Below, piece by piece: positions 39,930 through 53,182 of a stretch of 64,000 nucleotides of DNA (position 1 is the first letter of the stretch; the number at the start of each line of letters is the position of its first letter). Source of the DNA: Pipra filicauda (taxonomy: Eukaryota > Chordata > Aves > Passeriformes > Pipridae). The stretch lies in NCBI RefSeq assembly GCF_003945595.2, contig NW_024104420.1, positions 2,106,201 to 2,170,200 of the forward strand. The letters run 5' to 3'. The position numbers and the translations under genes were made by a program. The notes beneath the pieces are model-generated. The model made no database searches, was not told the DNA's origin, and saw only the letters and a program-made list of their open reading frames with translations.

Positions 39930-40080
39930 TCCTTAATTGCTAGAGCACAAAGTGAGCTAAGCACTCAGGTATTTCCAATTAAAGAACTTGTTTCCAGCAA
40001 GCACCATTAAATCTATCTTTCCCAATCTGATAAATAAGCTATCAAAGAGTGGAACAGATTAATTGAGAGCAATTAATTCA
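39930..40080. promoter_or_regulatory. Candidate enhancer-like cluster of homeodomain sites
   Basis: Several TAATT/AATTA homeodomain core sites lie within 150 bases: TTAATT at 39933, AATTAA at 39977, and a perfect inverted pair ATTAATT-GAGAGC-AATTAAT at 40058-40077. The surroundings (about 39.5-40.3 kb) are unique, with no transposon that I recognise. This is consistent with a conserved non-coding element, but the sequence is AT-rich, so isolated TAATT cores are expected by chance. Only the perfect spaced palindrome and the clustering make it worth listing. Confidence 0.25.
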
Positions 40081-42213
40081 AAGCTCAGTATAACAGTCAG
40101 AGTGAACTAACATTCTCAATGAATGCAAATTTTATGTAAAGCAGTAAGAAGCACTGATTCAACAAAATAGAGTTGAGAATAGTCACTAAGCACAAAGGAA
40201 AATTTTATCTGTGATATGAAAATAAAAGACAAGGGAATATCACAGATCCCACAATTCAGAGCCAATCACAAGATTTACTCTTATTGTGTCTAAAGCATAC
40301 GAAAGCCCTGCATATAGTACAATGTTTGAGTCTTTAGAATTGGTAATCTCTCAGTGTGGTGTGCTTATGTTAGTAATCAGTAACCTCTGTGTTCAGTAGA
40401 GACTTAGCCCTGGTGCACTGGATTTTGATTCCTTTTTAGGGTGGGTATCCCTAATCATATGTATCTAGACCTGTTTGATGGGTGTTACTTTCTTACAGCT
40501 GTCTGTGCATGCCAAATTGCATTGCTTTAGGTGGTGTAAACGTCATTCTGCACGTGGGTCCTCCATATATTTCTCATAATGAAAAAACAGAAAAACCACC
40601 TGAATGCTCTCTTTAAGTGCCAGCCTTTTAACAACACGTGCATCAGCATGACAAGAATGCCTCTCTGCCCCCTTAGATATTGAAATAAACTCACAGGCTT
40701 TGAGTATTAATATGTTCAAAAAATATTACATGATGGTTCGGCTGTTGATATGTGTTTTATATATTCTGCTTTGGAGTAATGTACTCCACCAAGAAGAAAG
40801 CAGGAGGGGACACACATATTCTGTTACATACTAAACAGACTAATTTTTAAGTCAGTTTTTGCAGAGCTACCTTGGTGTGAGGTAAGTTGTATTGCTGCTC
40901 TGTGTGCATTCACAGAAATTGACAGCACAAATATACTAGCTGCCACAACTTTTAAAACTTCTCTCTTAGAACGTCAGTTTGTGGGGTGCATCTCTGGCCT
41001 TTACAGCAGCAATGTGGCTGGAGTCTGCTTTTGTAGATTCAGAGTTTTAAAATGGTTGGATAAAAATCTTATTTCTTATGCTGTTGCAACCCACTGGGTA
41101 TGTCTATTCTAGGAAAATGAAAAGGTCAGTGATAACTTTCCCAATAAAACCTTCTGAGAAAATGTCATTCCAGTTATGTGTATCTCACTGGGGGAGTTCA
41201 TCCTCCATTTTTTGAGTTTCATATTTTTTATTTCCGGAATATCATCATCATTAGAGAAATTCAGCATTCATAACTGTGATAGTATGGTGTCATATCAGCT
41301 CATGAACTGATGATAACAGACATGCTTTAGCAGACACTTTCAACACGGGCCATTTACGGTGTTTTTCTTTGTATCCTTACTGGCAAGCCACTACATCACA
41401 GTTGTATTCTGAATAACTGGTTATCCAAGAAACTTCCCTGTAATGCTGGCTTCTGAAGAATATTCTGTATATCCCCAAAGAATTATGAAGAAGTTAGACA
41501 AGTGAAACTTCTCCTAGTTTCTCCAGATGTTGAGGCATACAGATCTCCAAGTGAGCTTTCCAGAGTGGAATCCAGCTCTCACACCTCATTCGGTGGAGAA
41601 GGTTCTTCATGTAACATTTCAAAAGCACTCATGAAGCCAGAGGAAATTACAGAGGAGCAAAGACCATGCACAGGATTGAGAGTCTACATCTTGCAGCCAC
41701 CAGCATTTAAGCTGCCATCTCCACGTTATCCCATCAGATGTTTCTCTGTATTTGGGCTGAGTCAAGGTCGTGCAGTGATTTATGCTAATAGTTCTGAACA
41801 GCAGCAGTTGCATAACTTCAGGATTAAGAATCAGTTTGTGTTTTTGTGATAATACTGTATTTATATGCCATGCAGTAGTGCTTACCTGCTTCATAGGTGG
41901 ATTTTTTTAAAAAATTAATCAAATTCAGGCAAGTTTAATTATGTGACCTGAACTAGTTATCCAGCTTTAAATGCGGGAATCGTGAGGACATGTACTGCAA
42001 GAGTAAGTTACCGTAATATATTGGTGTCTTTTTGTAGTATTGGAAATACAGATTAGTGGGTTTTGTGATGAATTTGCCCTCTAATGATGTAGGAGGCTCT
42101 TGATAACTGTGGTCCAATGCAGATACTCAAGAACAGTATCATTAATGTGCAAGTACAGACAGACTTCAGTGAAAAGGTCCAGCAGCCAGGCCTCACATCT
42201 AAAATAAAATTTA

Positions 42214-42227
42214 GGGGGGGGGGGGGG
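42214..42227. repeat. Homopolymer G14
   Basis: Fourteen consecutive G on the + strand in an otherwise AT-rich intron. It could be a true G tract able to form a quadruplex in the transcript, or a length-uncertain homopolymer in the assembly. Confidence 0.9.
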
Positions 42228-44220
42228 AGCAAAAAGAATCCACATTTCTCTAGTTTGGTCAGTTATTTTTGCCCAATTTTACAAAGTGGTGATGTTCACC
42301 AAGGAAGTCAGAGAGAAGTCCAACGTGAGACAGGACACGTGGAGAAGCTGTATTTGTTAATATGTGGATGGAGTCATGTAGATTATTTTCCCTGTGGTAT
42401 ATTTACCGGTTACAACTACCATATTATCATTTCTATATATATAGCATATTCTTTCAATTTCAGATTCTTTCAGCTGCATCTTCCAACCGTTTCTTGTTTT
42501 GGTTTTTTCCCCTAAAATTTAAATTTTGTGCCTTTGACTGGTTTATTCAATCTACATATCAGTCATAGCATTGTCTTCTGATGGTCGTGTCTTGACCATC
42601 TCATTGGCCAGTCAACAGAGAATGCGAGGTTTTTTGTAGATTTCAGTTCTGCTGTAAATTGTTTCTGAACCTTTATATTATGTCCACATCTGCTTTGAAT
42701 TTGGGGCACCCATACTTTAGACTTGCACTGATGGCATACTCACTTTTATTTGCTCATCATAGAGTCTAAGTCTGTATAAGCTCTCTGTACCACAGTATGG
42801 TAGTACTGTTCTGTCTTTTCATTGAAGCACCAAGAAATGTGACTTAAATAACAATTTAACCTTAGCTTCAGTTGCCAAGGCTTTCTGGTAGGGTAAACGA
42901 GAGCCTTCAGAGACAGAATAACCATTGGGAAGGAGGGGTGCAACACAGCCTTTTTGCAAATTCTTCTTGCATGGGAAACCCAGAGGCCAAATATTTGTGC
43001 CAAAATGAACAATAGAAGTAAAGAAGATTGCTGTCTAAAAATACCAGTATATATGTGTCATGAATCTGTGATTCTCAATTTCAACCTCATTTATGGAGTT
43101 TACTGACCGTAATTAAGTAGTTCTCTGGTTGCTGAGTGAGGAACAGCAAGCAATTGCCAAGTGTGACTATAACTTCAAAAATATGAGATTTATAGAGAAT
43201 ATCTTAGCATTCTTGCAGTTATTTCAGTGTTATGATATTTTTTAAGAGAAATACAGATAGTTATTTAGCTTCTGTTAGCAAGCTAAATTGCAATCTCATT
43301 TCTCTGTCCTGAAGAAGTCATCCCTCTTTCAAGAGTGAGAATGTGGAGAGGTTTTAGCCAGATCAGAACATTGTCTGCAGAATTGCTATGGCTGTGACAA
43401 ATGCAGCCGTCCAGCTGATGCTGCTTGTCTGCCATCAGCACAGAAAAGGTAAATAAGCATTCACTGACCAAGTTAGGATGGTTTCTTTTCACAAGTAATT
43501 GCATTGTTCCTCACCTTTATCAAGGACTCCCTTGCTGGTGAGTTTTGGGAGGGACAAGTGTCAAGGAACAGAGCCATAATGAAGTACCTGCAATTGAGCA
43601 AGGATTACATTGCTCCGTTAATTCTGTAAAAACTTGTCAGTTTGCCACCCAAATAAATGCCTAGACTTCGTAAAACATGGAGCAGAGTGACCTCTAGAAG
43701 AAAAATCAATGGCAATTCATATTTCATATGTCTATAATTGCTTGTGAGAGCATGGCAGCAGTTTGTTTATAGAGCAGCTTGTTTTACCAAGGATTGTTTC
43801 CTGACTTTTTCTTCTTTCCAGTGGTGATGCCTCTCATGGACTGTGAATCACAGCTAGACTCAGCATTAGACAGGTTTTATTGGTGGTGATTTTTTATTAT
43901 TGTTTTCACATTACTGTCTTCAGAATTGCTACACTGTGTTTTGTTTGAACCAGTACACTAATCTATAGTTACATGTAAATCCCGTTCACAACTGTTTCCT
44001 TGAAAGACTCCTGAAGCTGTTTTTTACCTTCTTTTGTAGGCAAGACTTTATCCCCTGTGAAGTTATCCATTTGATAGTATTTTAGCCATCAAACTGAATC
44101 CACTGTGCGGGCTTCATTTTTAAGCAATTTGTCAGAGAAGCAAAGCATTCTCACAGTCAGCTAATTTAAAGACAGAATTTTGAAAATATCATTTTCCCCC
44201 CTGCTTTGCTTTGTTTTTTC

Positions 44221-44234
44221 TTTTTTTTTTTTTT
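44221..44234. repeat. Homopolymer T14
   Basis: A T14 run preceded by a second T-rich tract (TTGTTTTTTC). No retroposon body is visible on either side, so it is not called a poly(A) tail. Confidence 0.8.
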
Positions 44235-47200
44235 AAGAAGCTGTTGTAAGATTTGTATCCCCACTGAGGACTGAGATGTCATATGGATAGAGAAAATGCC
44301 GCTCACTTTATGGATTACTGTTAGGTCAACAAAACTTTGGCAGCATTGATTAACTTGACAGTGAGTACAGCAGTACATTTATCACTTATGGCTGTGCTGT
44401 AGAAAATCTAATAAGAGGCAAACAATTCCCTTTAGAGCAGTAACAGGTTCACTGTGGCTAACGGTGCATGCACTGGAAATTTCTGACTTTAAATTATACC
44501 CTTGCTGCTAGTTGGGTCATTGACTCCAAGCTACTGCACTTTCACTACTATGTTCTGTATTATTAATTTGATCAAAATTGTTTTGGCTTCTATAAATGTG
44601 TTCAAACTGTATATTGGAGTTCATATAAACTCATAAGCATTTTTGAAGAAGGGATGCAGAAGGAGCATGATCCAAGCTGTGTTATGTAGCAAGGGCAGCT
44701 GCCTGTTAGAACCACAAATGTTTGAGGTCTTCCAAGGTTATAAAGAAAAAATCTTGAACTGTTGCTTACAAATCTGCCTCTAATTCACAGATTTAAATAA
44801 ACCCCAAACCTAAACCTATCTTACATTCATTAAGTTTCGTAGGTTGGTCAGAAGGACTTTTTCCATATGTACAAATATGTTCTTTTTTAATTACCAATAA
44901 GTACATTAAAAATTCTATACAAGTCGATTTATAGATATGCTCTTCCAGTTGTCTTGTTTTTGCAAGAATTATGAGAACTGAACCATGAACAAGAGATTTT
45001 TTGCCTTTCCTGTGTAGAAGTGCTGCTGCTTGACTGCAAGTTAGTGTTTGGTTCTAATTTTATAGTGAAATCAGGTTTTATTCAGTATTGCTTGGTTTCA
45101 CTTTAATAAATCTTTTCCCCAAGTCCATGGCCAGTACATTGGGAAGTGTCTTTCATTGCAAATATGAAGAAAAATGGGGGAGTAGAGGGGTGTTGAGTTT
45201 TTTTGTTTTTTAGGTCTTGTACTGATTAATTCTCTAAAATGGAAGCCCTGTATAAGATATTCTTCTACAGAAGAATACCCAGCTTTTTTTCAATTCAGAT
45301 AACCAATTCAGATGTAAAGGCCACATACGCAAATAATTTTGTTTCTAGAAACAATCAGGAAAGAAGATTGAAGAAAATGCAGTATTAAGTGCAGATCAGA
45401 ACATACGGTGTGCAGCTTAATTTATGGCTTTGTGATACAATCTGCAAAATCGTTGTTCAAAGGAGAGTAAGGTTTTTTTTTTTAATAAGGATACTTGGCT
45501 CACTAGAGTAGAGAGCCTTTGTGAGTAGCAACTATTATTTCAAGTATTTTGTGTTATTTTAGGAAACTGTTTAAATTGGAGGTTTTGTTCTGCAATATCT
45601 CTAAAAATGATGTCGTTTTCTTTGTTGGGAGAGAAGTATTCTACTTGAATCAATTGTCAGGAGGCTTAATGTAATAAGGCAGTTTGTGGTCTGACTAAAA
45701 GAAACACAGTGCAAAAGAAATTCCCATAGCAGTTTGTTTTTAACAGAAAAACTGAGTTCACCTGAAACATAAATACATTGAAAATTGAGGCTTAATAAAG
45801 TAGAGCAGCTTCAAAAAGAAACAGATTGGGGTTGTTGGCCAAAGTTTGTCTTGTAATGACTATTATTTAACCAAATATCTATGTTAATAATAGAATAGCT
45901 CTATCAACCATATAACAGCAGATTCTTTGCAACGAATGATCAAACAAGTTGGCATTAGTACCCTTTGCATAGTTAGGGGGAAAATACAATTAAAACAGTG
46001 CTTCCTGTTTTGCGCGCTTTTTTTAATTTACAGAATAGAAGTTGTGTTTCTCACTCTGTTATTGCATTATCTAGGTAACAAGACACATTTCCACACTTTC
46101 TCCTGGGTTCATACAATAAAGGAGTTACCCTACTGCCTGCCTTACTGAACAGAAACCTGTTATTGATTACCTATCACACTGGCATCAGAACTACTCTTAG
46201 GATTCAATTTTTTTGTTGTTTTGCATATCTTATTGATCAAAAGTGGTAAATGAGCATCAAGCGTGCAAGAAGACGATGAATTGTTTACTTGCATAAAATA
46301 ACCTTTCAATAAGGGAAGATGCATTGCTCACACTTTTGGTGCTGTTCTGCTGCCCGAAGCAGATGGCATTCAGCTGCTATTGATTTGCTCCTATAGTTAC
46401 AGAGCAGCATGTAACAAGGCATGCTCATTTCTCTAAAAGAGAGGTGAGATTTTTTTGCCAGGGTGGCAGGAGTGAAAAAAGAAAGGATGGAGGGTTTGGA
46501 GGATTGTTTTGGGGTCACATGTTTTTTTGCAAGAAAAAAACATGGAAAACCTTGCAACTCTGTGCAAACAGATAGCAGGGTTTCTGTGTTTGCAGAGAAG
46601 GGAAGTTACTTTGTTCAGTTCTGTCACTTCTGGTAGCATTAATTCATGATGCAAAGTGAATCCGTGAGCAAGCAAGTACTTAGGATTGTAAGAAGCAGCC
46701 AGAATTTAGCGTCACAAACTCCACACCACAAGTCTTTGCTGCTGTGTTTTCTTAATTCTACATGGTTTTTCCTACTTTTGATTCAGTAGCAAGACAAAAT
46801 CATCCTGCAGTGTGCTGGGCTTGATTCTGCTAACACTTCATTTCATTGAAGAATACAGAATTTAATAATTTGCTGCTGTATCTCTTCTGTAATGGGACAC
46901 ACACAGACACAGAGCAAACACAGTTTTCTCTTAAAGTTTATGTGAAAGGATATTTAATGCAGAATTTTGGCATGAACAAGATATTTAATTGTTTGGCAGA
47001 TTTTAATGAAATGCAGATAAATATGTGATAGAAGAGGATTTCAGCAAATACAGTATAGGCATGTTTGTTCTAACATAAAAACTTATTAGAAAAAATTATT
47101 TTAGATAATTTAAAGTCTTATTTCTGGAAGAGTAATACGGTGGGTGGTACTGAGGAGCAGTGTGCAGTCCTCATTCAGGCTGTTTTAACACAGAAATAAC

Positions 47201-49528
47201 CCATCTGTCAACATCCACAAGTGTGGTAGTATGAGAATTAACAAATTTAGACTCTTGATGACAAAACTGGACCTGTTAAGTATTTTCACAACACATATTA
47301 AAGCCTTTCTTGCCCACCTGACTGTTCTGCAGTGACTCCTGCTGCCAGAAATGCTTGCTGTTATTTTTGAACAGTTTTGAGCATCTTCCTGCTCTTATAT
47401 TATTTGGGGAAATAAAATAGTGTACTCCATTATGACTGCCCTGCTGTCCTCTGTGTTCTTTATGTGGTGTTCCTTTTTAATGAAAATAGAAAATGAGATA
47501 TGACCCCTGGCAAAACATTCTCACAGCAGTTAGTAGCTAGTTATTTATCAAGAATTTAATTTAAACATGCATATTAGTGTCTGTTAAAAAATGTCCTCCT
47601 CCATCTATTCAAATTTCTGTTCTCTGACATTGATTTCAACTTGCTTGTGTAATTTATGAAATGCTGTCTAAGCTTTTTTAATGTCCATATTGTTATGTGT
47701 CCCCACATCTCGACTGTTTGTTGTGCTGCTCCTGTGGCACAAACAGGAAAGAAGAGATTGTCTGAATCTTTGACTTTAACCTGTTGGTTTCCATCCAGAG
47801 TAGAGGTTTCTTTTGAGTGTTTTTCAAAGCAAACAAACCTTGGTGATTTTTTTCAGAAAACAGATGCTTTTTAATCAATGGCTAGTGCTGTCAGCACAGC
47901 ATTTATCACATTGTTCCAAGTTGATTTGGTCTTGCTCTCCTGTGGGGCTAGGAAGATGTTTTAAACATAAGAATGTTTACAAACAGAAGTAATATAATGG
48001 AACATGGAAAAGCATATGTTTTAAAACAAGTTTTTTTTCTGCTACAGTGTTGCTATGAGAAAGCTCTTTGCTTTAAACAAATTTAAACAAATACATCCAT
48101 GTTCTTGTTCTATTCCTGTGGTATCTATTCTGTTCCTGTTAGGACTGACTCCAGTTTTTTTCAGCCCCTCTATCTCTGTCATTTCTGAGTTTCTTACTGG
48201 TCAAAACTTACTTTGTGCTTCTTTGCCATTGTGTAAGCAACCACCTCATTAACTACAGAATTAGGATATCAGAGTAAATTGCTAGTATATTAACTATTCG
48301 AGGGGAAAAAACGAAACAGTCCCACACACAGATTTTTACCTTCCTTTTGCTAATAAATAAAGCTGATTAAAACTTAAGTAAGCTTCAGAGTTTTAAAATA
48401 AAGCTCAACAATTTCCTCACAATTACTCTTCTAACATTACAGAATAACTTAAGAGTCCTTATTCAACATCAGATTTTGTGCTGAAAGGGCTGTGAACACT
48501 CAAAACTAAAAAACAAAGCCCCCAAAAAACACCACTGTATAAATCTAAATATATTTCACCAGCTATGTTACCCCACTTTACCTCTTCAAAAATGACACAA
48601 TTGAGTTCATTAACCCCAGATGCAGTGAATTCCTTGTCCTTTCTACATTCTTTTGTTTGGACTTTGGAGTGGGTACCTGCTGCTTAGTCTAATTAGTTTC
48701 AAAGGGAATGTCGAGTCATTTCTCAAGAGTTTACTCTGACCCAAAACATCTGACAAGAAAATATCAGAGAGATAAAATAAGAAGTTATTGTAGAGTTGAA
48801 TAGCAGTTTGTTACAGTACCTTGTGGAAACAATGCAGATGAGGAAAGCATCCTCAGATGATTTAGAAATTTTTATATGACATTTGCATGAAATTGTCATT
48901 TTGTGGAGAGCAAGACTTGTTTTCATAGATAACTTACACCTTATCAACCATCTGACTCTTTCCTTTTCCTCAGCAAAATCAGCAAAATGAGTTAGAGCTG
49001 TGGGAGATATCCTGTGAAGCTAAAAGGAAGTGAAAATGCTATTGTAGCCCCCAGCATCTCAGTCCTCCAATCACTAATGGTCATTCTGAAGTCCACCACT
49101 GGTTTTTTATGGGGTTTTTTTCAATATGCATCACATGGAAATGTGTTCTCCTGTCCTCTCTTTCAGGAATCGTAACAACTTTATCTTCACAAGGATCGTG
49201 ACTGCTGAGTTTACCTTAAAGCCTTTGGGGGCGGAGGGGGAGGTTGACAAAAGCCTTTTGGAAATGAAAGTAGGTTCTATCAACAGGGCCACCTTTATCT
49301 GTACTTGTTGACTGTTTAAGAGGTTGCAGGAAGTTTTTGAACAGAGTCTCTTTTTTTGAAATATCTAATAGAGTAACCATCTAAGCAGAGTCTCTGTTTC
49401 AGTCATAGCAGCCCTATTAAGATATATTTATATTTGTGCCCAATAATTCTCTTCCTTACTGTAATTGTTACTAACTTCCTTGGTACAGGCATACCAGTTT
49501 ATAAATCCCCAGTTCTCTCATGGACTCT

Positions 49529-49578
49529 GTTGTTGTTATTATTATCATCATCATTATCATTGTTATCATCATTATTGT
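49529..49578. repeat. Compound trinucleotide repeat (TTG/ATT/ATC)n
   Basis: A run of GTT, ATT and ATC triplets (TGTTGTTATTATTATCATCA and onward), imperfect, lying about 180 bases 5' of the CR1 copy. Confidence 0.85.
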
Positions 49579-49759
49579 AAATTTTTTAGTTCTCTGGTTC
49601 TAAAGCAGCCATAAACAATATGGTGTACAGAGTTCTTAATTCAGAAAATCCATCAGTTCAGTTCTCTTAGGCCCTTTGATCACTGTGTGATCCTGCTGAC
49701 TTGTTACTGTAACAAACAAATACACTTCTATGTATTTTATGATCTGCTGCTTCTGGCTT

Positions 49760-50808
49760 GGCTAGACATACTCTTTACTGGGTGGCTGAGTCCAGAGAGT
49801 GGAGGTGAATGGAGTTAAATCTAGTTGGTGGCTGATCACCAGGGGTCAGTATCAGGGAGAGCTCTGTTTGCTATTTTTATCCATGATCTAAATGTGGGGA
49901 TAAAGTGCACCCTCTGTCAGTTTTTACATGACACCAAGTTGGATATGAGTGTTGATCTGCTGGAGGGTAGGGAGGCTCTGCAGAGAGATCTGGACAGGTT
50001 GGATTGATGGGTCAAGGCTGATTGTATGAGGTTTAACAAGGCCAAGTGCTGAGTCCTACATTTGAGTCACAAAAAACCCATGCAGAGCTACAGGCTGGGG
50101 GCAGAGTGGCCGGAAATTTGCCAGGTGGGAAAGGACCTGGAGGTGCTGGTTGACAGCCAGCTGAACATGAGCCAGCATGTGGCCAGGTGGCCAAGAAGGC
50201 CAAAGGCTTCCTGGCCGGTATCAAAAATAGTGTGTCCAGCAGGACCAGGGCAGTGATTGTTCCTCTGTGCTTGACACTGGTGAGGCCACACCTTAAATCC
50301 TGTGTCCGGTTCTGCGCCCCTCACTACAAGAAAGACACTGAGGTGCTGGAGCATGTCCAGAGAAGGACAACAGAGCTGGTGAAGGGTCTGGAGCACAGAT
50401 CGTATGAGGGGAGACTGAGGGAGCTGGGGTTGTTTAGCCTGGAGAAAAGGAGGCTTGGGGGGGACTTTATCACTCTCTACAGCTACTAGAAGGGAGGCTT
50501 GTAGCCAGGTGGGGGCCAGCCTCTTTTCCTAGGTAACAAGTGACAGGATGAGAGGATTTGGCCTTTTGTTGTGCCAGGGTAGGTTTAGATTAGGTAAGAG
50601 GAAAAATTCCCTCAAGGAACAGGTTCTCAAGCATTGAAACAGGCTGTCCAGGGAAGTGGTTGAGTCACCATCGCTAGAGGTATTTGAAAGACATTTAGAT
50701 GTGGGACTTAGGGACTTGATCTAGTGGTGGCCTCTGCAGTGCTGGGTTAAGGTTTGGACTCAATGATCTTAAAGGCCTTTTCCCACCTAAATGGTTCTAC
50801 AATTCTAA
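49760..50808 (+). mobile_element. CR1 LINE, 1.05-kb degraded copy
   Basis: Sense to SNX24. It covers the end of the CR1 RT palm to the 3' terminus: the motif box reads FLHDTKL (normally FADDTKL) near 49920. The C-terminal segment [20 protein letters not shown] through [14 protein letters not shown] lies at 50187-50489, and the terminal 'GGTTCTACAATTCTAAG' ends at about 50808. One of the two catalytic aspartates is replaced, and stops and indels split the frame, so this is an old, dead copy. It is clearly older than the one at 9.9-11.2 kb. Confidence 0.93.
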
Positions 50809-51133
50809 GAAAGGGTTACTGCATACTAGGAAGACAGAAACATACGCTAAACCCTGATGTTTAAAGAGGTTAGGACTTGCAAATTTGGAAAATCTGGAAT
50901 GGACATTTCCAGTACCACCTTATCCACGTTAAAGTAGATGATGTATTTATGATCATATTTGATTACATGATCAGATCATGTTGCAGGGTTTTGTTTCTTT
51001 TTCCCATGTAACCTTCCTCCCAGTGCATAAGGATCACAAGGATCAGCATAGAAGGAGGGCAGCACCTGACTGTGAGAGAAAACAAAAACCTATCAATTAT
51101 TTTCCAGGTGTTGTAGCTTGCAATTGCATTTCT

Positions 51134-51150
51134 TTTGTTGTTGTTGTTGT
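51134..51150. repeat. (TTG)n microsatellite
   Basis: About five perfect TTG units within intron 3. Confidence 0.85.
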
Positions 51151-53166
51151 CTTAGAGGTCCCTTTCCTTAATGTTTCTCAAACAGTAATTTATAGACAAC
51201 TGATGTCTCATAAAGCTCTGATAGTGGACAACAGAAACTTCCTGAACACGGAAAATGCATGAGCTTCTGGTGACGTGAATTGCGCTGTGTGCAGTTCTCG
51301 TGGCTGTTTTGTATTTACAGTGTTTTAAGAGGAAATTCTGGCATTTTCCAGTGGCCATGTCAGTCTGAGGGGTGAGCATGCTGGTGCTCCGTGACACTGC
51401 CTGTTGGAGCTTTCCCTGGAAGAGGGACTGGCAGAGGGCATGGTGAGTGAGGCACCTTGCTTCCCCTGAATGTTGGGTGGTTTTTTTCACTACAGCATAT
51501 TTGCATTTAGTTCCTTTAAGCTTTCAGAAAACAGTACTGCAACCTACTGTTGTGTCATTATTATAAATGTGATTGCTTTTTTACCACCTTCTTCCCCTGT
51601 ACTCTTGAGAAGACTTTTCCAAGCCTAACTGCCTAATTTCTGTACCATTGTAGAATGTGTGTTTTCTGGATCTACTGATATCTATATTATTGTCTAAGGT
51701 ATTCCTGCACCTGTTTGTTATCACCAGCATTATTGACATGGTCTTAATTACTTGTTAATTGTCCATTGTCTTAGTGGTCCATTGACTTCTAAAAGACACT
51801 TCAATTCAGACATTTTGAAATCAGCATCTATTTTTGTGTCTGTATTTGCCATTAATGGATCTGCTTACTCTTTGTATTAGTTTTTCCTGTTACTTATTTT
51901 TAAAAGCCTTTCTTGTTCCTACTAACTTTTTGTAATATCATTAACTTGTCCTGCCCTTCTGCTTCTTTTCCTTTTGCTCTGTTGATTTCTTCATTTCTCA
52001 TCCAGCTTTGTCTTAACCTCCAATCCTTTGAGCAGTGTCTCAGGAAATTATATTGACGGCTTCCTTTCATTCTTATTTTTCAAAGGAACGGTAGTTGCAC
52101 TTTGTTTCTGGTCTTTCAAGAGCTAGTCTCCTGTTTTGTTGAAGAGGGATTCACTGTTTGCTCCCACTAATTTATGTTACCAGTTTTCTGAAAAAAATTC
52201 AATATTTTATTTTTTACATCAAATGGGTTATATTTGTACACTTAGCCTCAAGTCAGTCCACTCTGCACTTAGTGGTTAAATATTAGTTGGAATTATAAAC
52301 ATGTTTTTAATGAGCTTTCTAACTGAAGTGCTCTCTGCCTTAAGACCTATGTGGTATTTTTGATCAAAATGAGTATACTGCTTTGCCGTAAGGTTAGGTA
52401 ACGCTTAAGTAAAAATGTTAATAAGTTATAGACACTGTCATGAATTTCTGCATAAACATTTTCAGTGATGATCCAGTAGCTGTTTAACTGATTTGACTTC
52501 CCTTTCATCTAGTTAATTTATCCTCTATGTTGCTTGAGAATGCTATGATAGATAGATTTGTCACTCATGAGTTGTCAGGTAAGTTTTAAGGTCACTGGAA
52601 GTATAACAAATTGATTTGAAAGTTGGTTTAGGAATTTTTGTACTGTTCTTCAGTCTTGAGGTTCAGAGGTGCAATTCCCCTCTGTCCTTTTTTTTTTTTA
52701 CTTTTGTGACTTTACATTAACTTTCAGATAGTTTAGGTAGAATTTCTGGATCTTCGTTGGAAGTATTTTGGCTTATAATACCTACAGTCAATATTTATTC
52801 CCTTTCACGCTCCACTATATGGATGGCTGTTGACTTCCCTTTGATATCAGCGTGGGAGTGTTAGCTAGCTGGTGCTCCATATGGAGCATCACTTCTGTGT
52901 TGTTGTACGTGTGTTTGCATGCTTCTTGTGTCTTTATACAGAATTTTTGGCATGTTTGATAACCTCCTCCTGTTCTTACAAATGTGAGTATTTTTGGTAG
53001 TAATGAAAGGTGGGAAGTCTCTACTATGGCAACTTAGGCAACAACTTATTTAGAAATAATTCTAGTTGATAACCTATAACAACACCCTTACTGAAGAAGG
53101 GAATGAATTTCTTCATAGTTCTTTACAATGGGTAATATAAAACATGATTTTATCCGCTATTACTTT

Positions 53167-53182
53167 AAAAAAAAAAAAAAAA
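53167..53182. repeat. Homopolymer A16
   Basis: A run of sixteen A. No retroposed sequence is recognisable upstream, so it is listed only as a homopolymer. Confidence 0.85.

Noticed and set aside
41502..41849. 115-codon open frame on + strand beginning MKLLLVSPDVEAYRSP
   Set aside because: No recognisable domain, no splice or promoter context, ordinary intron composition; a chance frame.
42117..42515. 132-codon open frame on + strand
   Set aside because: It runs through the G14 homopolymer and AT-rich intron sequence, and its translation has low-complexity GGGG and hydrophobic runs without a family match.
53167..53182. A16 run considered as poly(A) tail of a processed retrocopy
   Set aside because: No coding-like or gene-like sequence immediately upstream on the + strand and no flanking duplication that I can see.
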